Assembly (NCBI GenBank): GCA_015680685.1
Contig: MNCI01036322.1
Coordinates: 77,200-141,199 of the forward strand
Source of the DNA: Gnetum montanum
Taxonomy: Eukaryota; Streptophyta; Gnetopsida; Gnetales; Gnetaceae
Direction of reading: 5' to 3'
Length of the DNA: 64,000 bases
Shown: positions 56,869 to 64,000 of the stretch, one piece after another
How positions within the stretch are numbered: position 1 is the first letter of the stretch
Layout of the letters: each line of letters opens with the position of its first letter
Translations under genes and position numbers: made by a program
Notes under the pieces: model-generated
Told to the model about the DNA's origin: nothing
What the model saw: only the letters and a program-made list of their open reading frames with translations
Databases searched by the model: none

Positions 56869-58482
56869 TCACTTACCCTTGTCACGTGCATGGCCTGAGT
56901 CTCTCTTCTTTTTCTGATTGTGGTCACTACTTTGCTCCTTAGACTCCTCTATGACTTTTAAAATAGTTTCAAACCTACTATCTATGGAGTCCCACATTTG
57001 ATCTACCTTAGATAACACCTTAATTGTTAGCTTTTGAAGTGGCAAGGTTTTTCTATTCACCAACTCTTTGAGTGGTGACTCATCCTCTTCCTTACAAAAT
57101 CTTACTCTCTTCTTTCGAAGGGAAGGATCGTGGTTATATTCTTCCATGCTTTCTCTTTTTTGTAGCTCCCATTCTTCTTTAGCTACTTACTCCAACAATC
57201 TGTGAACTTCGTGGGATCTAAGTTCAGATAATCTCCCTTGGGCATATGTCCCAAGGGTTCTCCTGGTTTTATGTCTTAGCCCATCTACGAGGTAATGGAG
57301 TTGATCCCGTTGTGCATAAGCATGGCCCGAGCAATGATGTAGCAATGCATAATATCAGCCCATGGTAGCATCCAAGGGTTTGTGAGTACCTTGCTTCCAT
57401 CCTTGGATCTACTTACGCAAGTTGGACACTTGGAAGTATGTTTGATATTTATCGTTGAAGAGTTCTAACATCATACTCCACCTTCTAATGGTTTCTAGTT
57501 CTAAAGACCGGTACCAACTCTCTGCTTCTTTTATGAGTGTCCTAGAAAACAACTTTAATTTCTGCCACTCGTTTTCAATGTTTTGCAAGGCACAAGTATC
57601 ATGGAATTCCTGTAAGTGATTCTGCGGATCAGCATTGTATCCCCCCTCAAACTGTGGGATATTATTCATGTCTATTCTTTTGATTTGACTATTTTTTGAT
57701 GCCTGGTAGGTATTCTCACAACCTCCATAATGTCTAACATACTCTGGTTTTCTAGTAGGGATTCATCATGATCATCTCTCTCATGACTTCTATGATGCCT
57801 ACATGGTTCCCTACTTTCCCTTCTTTCGTGCCCTGACTCTCTAGAGTGCCCCATCCTCGCTCTCGACTCTCTCATCGAGGTCTCTCATTTTGCTTACCCT
57901 TATGCTCACTCTTGTGCTCCTTGTGACTGCATCCTAATGTGGAAGAAGAGGATGAATGATGTGATGAAGGGGAAGAAGAAGGAGAGCCATCGCCATGGCG
58001 ATGTCTCCTACCTTCTCTTCGGTGGCTACGGCCCCGATTATGATGATGATCTGAGTGCCAGTCCTTGTCATGTATTTTTGTTCCCTTAGTCAACACTTGG
58101 TGTTCATGGGTATCAAAACCAGGTTTATGAATCATGGAGCATAAGTTCTGATACCCCACCTCCTCACCATTGTTAGGAGGGGGAACATCATTCAATAGAG
58201 AACTTGCTATAATTGGTTCACCATCTCCAATTTCACTTAGGACATGTGGGACCCCTTTTCCCTTCAACAATGTATGGTGGCTCTCCTACCTCGAGTCCCT
58301 TAGATGTTGCACTGCTATGGGATGGTAATCCCTTATTTCATAATCTTCTACAATGTATTCAGTGTATAATCCCATCATGCCTATCTGTGCAAGAGCACGA
58401 AGAAGAATGTTAGGGACTGCCCGATCTGGAGGCAACACTATGTTACCTTGCAAGCCTCTCCAATGCAATTGTTCATCCTAAT
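56869..58482 (-). pseudogene. E5 gag
   Basis: N-terminal part: LHWRGLQGNIVLPPDRAV (58468-58400), a Gly/Pro-containing section, then a His/Arg/Ser-rich part (58110-57880: SHRREGRRHRHGDG followed by Ser and His runs, and GHERRESREPCRHHRSHERD). Next, DESLLENQSMLDIMEVVRIP leads into the capsid (57669-57409): MNNIPQFEGGYNADPQNHL, QEFHDTCALQNI, ESWYRSLELETIRRW and LFNDKYQTYFQVSNLR. The frame continues with stops through CSGHAYAQRDQLHYLVDGLR and YAQGRLSEL, then 57147-56869 (KKRVRFCKEEDESP... KKKRDSGHARDKGK). The section 57669-56050 is one frame with five stops, so gag and protease were one polyprotein. No CCHC knuckle is visible, unlike E1, E2 and E4. Confidence 0.85.
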
Positions 58483-58768
58483 GGAGATAAAGGTAAAATC
58501 AGGTATATACTCATCATGATGAGTATATATCACCTGATACTGTTGAGGAATTGGCAGTTTTTAGTTATGTGTTTGGTGTCGTCGACTATCTCTAGTGTGA
58601 TCCCTAGGTGATGAAGTGCTCTTGTTCGAAGAAGAAGACATTATGTCTTATTTGGTGTGCTGATTAACCTTTATTTAATTTTTCATTTAATTAACCCTAT
58701 GGGTTCATTTAATCTCCCAAAAAATGTGGATAATTTCCTATGTTCTACTTAGCACACAAACAACTTAG

Positions 58769-58786
58769 TCCTCGGCAACGGCGCTA
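58769..58786 (-). other. Primer-binding site of E5 (tRNA-Asp)
   Basis: Minus strand TAGCGCCGTTGCCGAGGA differs from the complement of the tRNA-Asp(GUC) 3' end only at positions 2 and 14, both G-to-A. Confidence 0.9.
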
Positions 58787-58787
58787 A

Positions 58788-59547
58788 TGATGAGTGGCGA
58801 GGTACCCCTACACTCAACCATACAAATACGAGCGTTACATGCATGATTTGATCAAAATCTATAGACTAAGTGCCTACATGCCTTATGGAACCCTTAAGGT
58901 TAATCATTCATTGTCTTCCCAGACTTACTTGTATTTGTCATGGTTGTATGATTAAGTAAGTCTGAGATATGTGATTTTTATATCTTTTCTATTTTATCGC
59001 CTATGCTAGGAAGGAAAAGGTGAAGAGACTAGTTAACTAACGTGAACTAAATAACTAAGCCTTAATTAACCTAGCATCAATATCCATTCCCACTTACCAT
59101 TCACACCCTAAACCAATGCAACCTTTGTGCTTACCAAACGCTATTCGTTGCTGGGATTACCAAGCGTAACGCACATGCTCGAAGTGGTCATACTAAATGA
59201 AATTAACTAGGAGAGAAGGGTTGAGAGAGATTTAATTAACTAATAAAGAATTTAAATGATAAACAATAAATAACAGTAATTAAAATCCTAATTAGCTTAG
59301 TCCATGCACTGCAAGGTTTATCCAAGAAGTTCGTCTTTATTTCCATACACAAACTTGTGTTCAGGTACAATATTTGCTCAAATAAAGATCTGTTCACTTT
59401 GGAGCTCCTATTGTGGGCACATGGAAATTATTCTATCTCTGGAGAGGTAAAACTGCCAGAGTTTCGCTAGACCTAAACGTTCGAAACAAGGGAGAGCTGC
59501 CTCTTATTTATAGATTTGGCAGTGCACTGCGATATCACGTCCCATCA
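58788..59547 (-). repeat. E5 5' LTR
   Basis: 760 bp. It equals the 3' LTR except that about 85 bp near the U3 end are missing: CTGCGATATCACGTCCCATCA here, versus the longer motif-rich end at 53680-53780. The deletion ends lie in GCGATATCA repeats. Confidence 0.9.
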
Positions 59548-60300
59548 GTGGTACTCAGGAGAGTGATAATGACGATGGAAGGTAGATGATTTAGAATTGG
59601 TTAGAGAAATAGAATGTTGAACATAGTAGGTGTTTGGTATTGGTAGACAAGGAGGATGTGGCCGACTAGATGGTGACCTTCCCCACACCTGTGATTTTTG
59701 CCACTACAATGGAGCAAAGTGTTGAGGCTGGTAACATCTCCCCTTAGGATAGGACATTGGATTATGGGGTGGTCCATAATTACTTTGTGGAATAGGGATG
59801 CACCTAAACCAATACCCTTGTATGAATTTTGGGTGCAACTTCCCTATCCAATGCTCATATAGATGTGACAAGACTAGGCAATGGCCCTTTGGATGGTCAT
59901 ATAAATAGACATCACATCCATCCTCATTATTTGTAGTTGAGCCTTTGGCCTCATTACCCTTAGCCATTCTCCCTAGTTATTGAATACTTTTCTTAACTAT
60001 TTCAAATTTCTATGCCCTCTATTGGTTTCAATTGCTAGGATTATTTTGGATGATCCTCTCCCCGATAGTGTCTTCTAAGTTCACACTTTATTCATTTGCC
60101 CATACAATCATCTTATTATGCTTTACCTCAATTTCATCTATTGATTTATGTATTGGCAAAGGTTTGGACAGTATCACCCTTTCAAAATTTCTTACTTCCT
60201 CTTCCTTGTAGTGTTGGACCTTTGTTGTTTCTAGAGTTTGGTCCTGCTCAAACTCTTTTGTATTTTCCCATTTAGATAATTCTCTCTCTTCTTTCACTAG
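59548..60300 (-). pseudogene. E4 gag middle part with zinc knuckle
   Basis: Contains, from right to left, an acidic Glu/Lys-rich section (60297-60088) ending SKPLPIHKSIDEIEVKHNKM, then MAKGNEAKGS and the knuckle CDVYLYDHPKGHC (second Cys is Tyr), HLYEHWIGKLHPKFIQG, IPIPQSNYGPPHNPM and QPQHFAP. It then runs into the E5 target duplication. The same order is duplicated in E2. Confidence 0.75.
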
Positions 60301-61150
60301 ATGCTTTATTAGTTCTTTGACCTGGTGGGCTTGGAGCTTATATAGTTATCCTTGGGCATACTTTCCAAGGTTCACCCTTGTTTCATTGCTAAGCCCATAT
60401 ATAATGTGGAGTATTTGCTCTTTCTCAGAGAACCTATGACCTGGACATTTATTTACTAAGGNAATTTTAATCATAGCCTGTAGCAAATTTTGAAATATTA
60501 TTGAGGTTGAGCTTAGGTAGTCAACTCTTCTTGCGATGCCTGTGAGATATCTTAATGGCCTCTATGATGTGCATTAGGCATGTAGGGACTAACAAGGATT
60601 TATCATCATCAGACAAGTTATGATTAAAAATATCTATTTTATCAATGACGATGATGGGGCTTGTGTTCATGTTGATGACCTTGAGTATGTCTGTGGGTTC
60701 AATTTTTTCTTTTATTTCAACCCTTTTGTGGAGCTCTATCTCTATACCAATGTTCATCTTCATTAGAATTAAATGTTGAAGTTGAGGGGGAAGATGAAAA
60801 GGAGGAACTGGTAGGATAGCCATGGCTTCTATAATGTTCCTCAAGGTCCCTTGTTTTATCATTTCTACGTACCAAGGAGGTCTTAGGCCTTGAGGCCTCC
60901 CCTAGTTTAGGATTGATGTCATCTTCTTCAAGATTTTCTGCCTTAGGTGAATGTAGTCTTTGAGTGTTGTTAAGGTGGCCATGGTCATGGAAAAATCCTT
61001 CATAAGGTGGATCACTCCAATCTTCTTCATTGTATATTTTGTTAGTTCTCTAATGAATAGGTGTGCTATATGGTTCATAATCATTTCCGTATGAGTGAGA
61101 CATCATTGTCAATTTGTGGTGTGTGTCTAAGTACTTTTGAAAAGATCTAT
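60301..61150 (-). pseudogene. E4 gag N-terminal part, capsid core missing at a single N
   Basis: 61084-60520 includes the N-terminal segment (THYGNDYEPYSTPIH-type residues by frame), a Ser/Asn-rich run and a DDDKSLLVPT-x-LMHIIEAIKISHR motif equivalent to DESLL...EVVKIPHR of E1. Then the capsid start (LNLNNISKFATGYD near 60500) breaks off. After the N at 60462 the frame resumes at CPGHRFSEKEQILHIIYGL, which in E1 and E5 lies about 330 bp further on. The capsid centre is therefore lost or unassembled. Confidence 0.7.
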
Positions 61151-61209
61151 CATTAATACCCTTTTACAGAGATCTTATGTAATATAAATAATCTAGATAT
61201 CTAGCACCA

Positions 61210-61227
61210 TCCCTAGCAATGGTGTCA
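61210..61227 (-). other. Primer-binding site of E4 (tRNA-Asp)
   Basis: Minus strand TGACACCATTGCTAGGGA, 13 of 18 matches to the tRNA-Asp complement. All five mismatches are C-to-T/G-to-A type. Confidence 0.8.
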
Positions 61228-61228
61228 A

Positions 61229-62040
61229 TGATGAGCAGTGAGGTACCCCTATGCTCAACCATACAAATATAAGAATGTATGCATGATCTAGTCAAACTCC
61301 ATAGATGGACTAGTTGTGGCACCTGGATAGGTATATGTTGATTGTAGTTCTTTGTCTTCTCACTTGGACTAGTAGTAGCTTTTTCATGTATGGTTTAATC
61401 CAGAGTGAGGCATATGATGTTGTCCTAATTCTATGTTACTCTTAGTAACAAAAAGATAAATTCATTAGACTAATAATGGAAGAAAAACCTAAATTAGCCT
61501 ATGGTGATGGTATCCATCCTTAACCATCTGTACACATCTTGGACTTTGTGGGTTTACTGCTAGGCATGCCAAGTATTCACACTTAAACGCTTGTGATTAA
61601 AATGTACACATTCCACTTAATGACAAGAAAAGTTAATAATAATAAATCAAACTATTAACCAAAGAAAGCATTAAATAATTAAAACAACAAAAATTAATCT
61701 AAGTGAATGCTACAATGGTGAAAGTAATCTCAATCTTTACTGCTAGTCAAGCACATGTTCAAGTATGTCACACTCAATCAAAAATGTCTTGAAATTACAA
61801 ACGTCACACTATAGGCATGCACTGGGAATAACTAGCTTAAAAGAAAGAAACTAAAAACTGAGAACTAAATTACCAAAAGAAGTAGAAAGAAAAAACATTC
61901 CCTCAAAAACTTGTCAATTGTGCACCTGAGTGCTATATTTATAGGCTAACACAGGAATCATGATATTGCGTATATGATATCATATCAAGGTTGCAATGTC
62001 GTGTACCCAATATCAAGGCCTGGCAAACTATGATTCATCA
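61229..62040 (-). repeat. E4 5' LTR
   Basis: 812 bp, TGATGAGCAGTGAGG...GATTCATCA on the plus strand, followed by CAAAG. The TATA equivalent TATATTTATAGGC lies near 61932-61944, and GATATTGCG/GATATCAT motifs at 61959-61984 belong to U3. Confidence 0.9.
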
Positions 62041-62045
62041 CAAAG

Positions 62046-62849
62046 GAACTAAATACTTTAACAAGAAAATTATATTATCTTAAGTAGAACATAATAATAC
62101 CAATAGTAAAAAAAATATAATCATATTATTTAATCTATAAATATAAAAAAATTATAGAAATATAGATGATAACATTATATAATAACATTTGCATTAAATT
62201 AAATAATTAAACCTATGTACAATTTGAGGTTATCACACTATTTCTATACCCAAATCTAAACATCTTGTTCATCCTTCTAGAATCATAGATGGGAATGAAG
62301 TTTACCTACTAGAATCATCCCTTTTGAATTATCCAAGGTTTCTTGCAAACCATTCATAATCTTGTGATTTATTTAACATTATTATTCTTCTACTCTAGGA
62401 GGTCTACCTATTGGATTTTTGTAGGCACTAGAATGACCTTCTTCATTATAAGTGGGTGTGTTGATCTCTACTCGAATCACTAAATAGTGAAATCTATGGA
62501 TTCTTGTGCATGATTATTTTGCTAATCCTTGGGATTGACCTCCATTTGATTTTCCAACTCCTACTTTGACCAAACGATATGGGAATCTCTAATGGTAACC
62601 TCTTTTTATTTATTCATGGGAGAAGAGGGGATTGGATGAGGGGTAGAAGAGAGGGGTGGAGCTTGCTCCAATGATGGTCCTGAAGAATGCTTCTACTACT
62701 ACTTTGTGATTGGCTTATGTATGGAAGGGAATGTCTCAATGCCATGTTGGTTCTCCAATATATTCTCTTGTAGGTTGGATGCTAGGGTGCTATCTTGGGG
62801 TTGTGACTAGTCATCTAGCTTTGGATCATGAATAGCATATTATAGAGTT
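62046..62849. other. AT-rich flank of E4 and Pro-rich minus-strand relic
   Basis: 62046-62230 is strongly AT-rich, like the left flank of E4, so E4 landed in AT-rich DNA. From about 62560 the minus strand gives short Pro/Ser-rich coding-like pieces that may continue the ORF1-like relic to the right. Confidence 0.4.
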
Positions 62850-63560
62850 ACATGATTTTTCTAATATCCTCTTTCTTAAGGCTACTAGGATATGTTGGAA
62901 GGGCGATTCAAGCATTGCCTAGTGATATACCCTTACATTAGGCAATGGTGAAAGTGGTTGAAATTTTTTTTGAAGAGAACCTCTTGTCTGTCATTATCAT
63001 GCACAACTTAGAGCCCAATCTCTTTACAAAGCTTCAGATAAATTAGCACATAGATTCAATGTCAAGTATTGTTTATTTGAGATTTTGATGTCATAGCGTC
63101 ATCCATGGAAATCAACTCTCCAAAATACTTGTTGATGAAGAAGAAACCTTCTTATCCTAAAGCTCCATTAAGAAGCTAGAGAGGTGTATTCAAATCTAGA
63201 AAGATCTCATTTGCTTCCTCCTTCTAGGTGATTTAATGACATCCAAGGAATCCACTTTTTTAGAAGAGAAAAAAAGGTTACTTATAAAATAACCAAAACT
63301 CCTATGAGAGGACGTCATGCATTGTCTCCTTAAAACCCAAGGAGAATAAGGTACTATTCCTTCTTCATGAGTGTGATCTTGAGGGTAAATTAAGATCAAA
63401 TCTTGTGTGTTTATTGGAAGATCTTCTATAACAAGGAAGCTTTGTTGGAAAATAGGCCAACGAGTGTGAATGCATACATGCACCCTTATCTTTAGGTGAT
63501 TCATTGCATGATTTGGATCCAGAGCTATTCATTTTCTTCCAAAACAACAAAATTCTAATC
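62850..63560 (-). pseudogene. Decayed ORF resembling LINE ORF1 / DUF4283-zinc-knuckle protein
   Basis: The longest open part (63504-63196, 102 residues) reads WPIFQQSFLVIEDLPINTQD and SPRRRKQMRSF. Further left, with stops, come FINKYFGELISMDDAMTSKSQI, a degraded R-x-CV-x-IDL-like stretch (YVLIYLKLCKEIGL), VLFKKNFNHFHHCLM and GYITRQCLN. The last two resemble the F-x-C-x2-C-x3-GH-x4-C knuckle that ends the DUF4283 module of plant L1 ORF1 proteins. The match rests on residue order only, and no reverse transcriptase follows within the window. Confidence 0.4.
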
Positions 63561-64000
63561 CTAATTAGATGATAGCCTCTTCCTCAAAGACCTCATTTGT
63601 TATTTTTATTTCTAGATTTGTCATTCTTGAAATGAAATTCACAAAGGACTAGTGAAGTGTATTAGCAACCTCCAACTTGTTGACCTTAAACATTGAAATC
63701 ATCATTTTTGCTTATCCTTAACTATGCCCTTGTCTTTCGTTTTTCTAACCAATTCTATATGCCTTCCTTCCCTAGCCACGAGAAACATTGCATTCGCACT
63801 AAGATCTGATAGGTTACGGTATTCTAATCCATTTCCTTGTCATTACCAAACCTTGCCTACCAAGTTTTCCATTCCTCCGAAGGATGCAACCAAACTGAAT
63901 CCTAACACTCTCATGAATTAGTTTCCTTTTTAATTTAAGAAAAATATTTTACGATTTTTGAAAATTTTCTTTTAAGTAATTCATTTCTCTCTTCCAAGTT
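63561..64000. other. Window end, nothing firm
   Basis: May contain the N-terminal part of the minus-strand ORF1-like relic. The plus frame 63724-63921 has no motif. Confidence 0.35.

Larger units (their letters stand above)
52932..59547 (-). mobile_element. E5: minus-strand gag-pro LTR element nested in E4
   Basis: 3' LTR 52932-53780 and 5' LTR 58788-59547, with near-perfect target duplications. The primer-binding site keeps 16 of 18 tRNA-Asp positions, the best of the five. The interior carries gag (58482-56869) and a protease domain (56868-56050), then a short conserved tail to 55744. No reverse transcriptase or integrase remains, and about 2 kb from 55743 to 53781 is noncoding, apart from a 114-N gap. 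It is the youngest and least decayed member here by its nesting, its primer site and its longer open frames. Confidence 0.9.
46643..62040 (-). mobile_element. E4: minus-strand LTR element with accessory frame, split by E5
   Basis: Both LTRs are 812 bp (46643-47454 and 61229-62040), with perfect CAAAG duplications. Without E5 the element is about 8.8 kb. In minus orientation the order is 5' LTR, tRNA-Asp primer site, gag N-terminal part (61100-60460), zinc knuckle (about 59900), Pro-rich tail (59700-59548, then 52931-52260), conserved block (51390-51288), accessory frame (50290-47870), G-rich tract and 3' LTR. No polymerase or integrase motif occurs anywhere. It is the best template for the whole family because it keeps the accessory frame nearly complete. 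Confidence 0.9.

Noticed and set aside
63724-63921. 65-residue plus-strand frame near the window end
   Set aside because: Ordinary composition, no motif and no conserved counterpart.

Overview
The window looks like a gene-poor, repeat-dominated stretch of a large seed-plant nuclear genome. A gymnosperm (conifer-like) genome is my best guess, from the many old, decayed, multiply nested LTR retrotransposons in AT-rich DNA; that is inference, because no species marker is visible. Almost every short open frame is chance or decayed transposon coding. One locus (15.48-16.75 kb, + strand) stands out as host-gene-like: it is GC-richer, has a frame of over 800 bases without a stop, and encodes Gln/Asn/His-rich protein, but its frame is broken in four places. 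I do not recognise its family.

Layout. 1-2.5 kb: featureless. 2.5-2.9 kb: a tRNA-derived SINE and an RTE-type LINE fragment. 2.9-14.2 kb: an old minus-strand Ty3-gypsy-like element (E0; gag relic at 12.0-13.6 kb). Its left LTR was split by a full-length plus-strand element, E1 (3647-10460, target duplication GCATG), and its interior carries a solo LTR (10769-11517). 15.4-16.75 kb: the candidate gene. 18.7-18.9 kb: SINE copies. 18.9-24.9 kb: minus-strand element E2, deleted, internally duplicated and without matching flanks. 25.2-26.3 kb: RTE LINE reverse-transcriptase relic. 27.65-41.65 kb: minus-strand element E3 (target duplication CTATC), carrying a nested plus-strand solo LTR (29799-30627) and a nested Ty1-copia element (31919-37606). 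41.9-46.4 kb: a tandem array of about 0.75-0.84-kb units, split by another solo LTR and ending in an inverted copy. 46.64-62.04 kb: minus-strand element E4 (target duplication CAAAG), split by the younger E5 (52932-59547). 62.8-63.5 kb: a decayed ORF resembling a LINE ORF1 / DUF4283 protein.

E1-E5 are one superfamily. The LTRs mostly run TGATGAG...CTCATCA (or the reverse complement). The interior starts at a primer-binding site for tRNA-Asp and ends in a G-rich tract. All five carry gag-like coding sequence with Arg/His/Ser-rich segments; E1, E2 and E4 keep a CX2CX3HX4C-type zinc knuckle, and E5 keeps a retropepsin-like domain. None shows reverse transcriptase, RNase H or integrase. E3 and E4 also carry a long accessory reading frame between gag and the 3' LTR, and E2 retains both of its ends around a deletion. 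The arrangement resembles non-autonomous TR-GAG elements plus an additional protein of unknown function, which is the most interesting system I can see here. Two assembly defects matter: a 114-N gap at 54999-55112, and a single N at 60462 where capsid coding sequence is missing.
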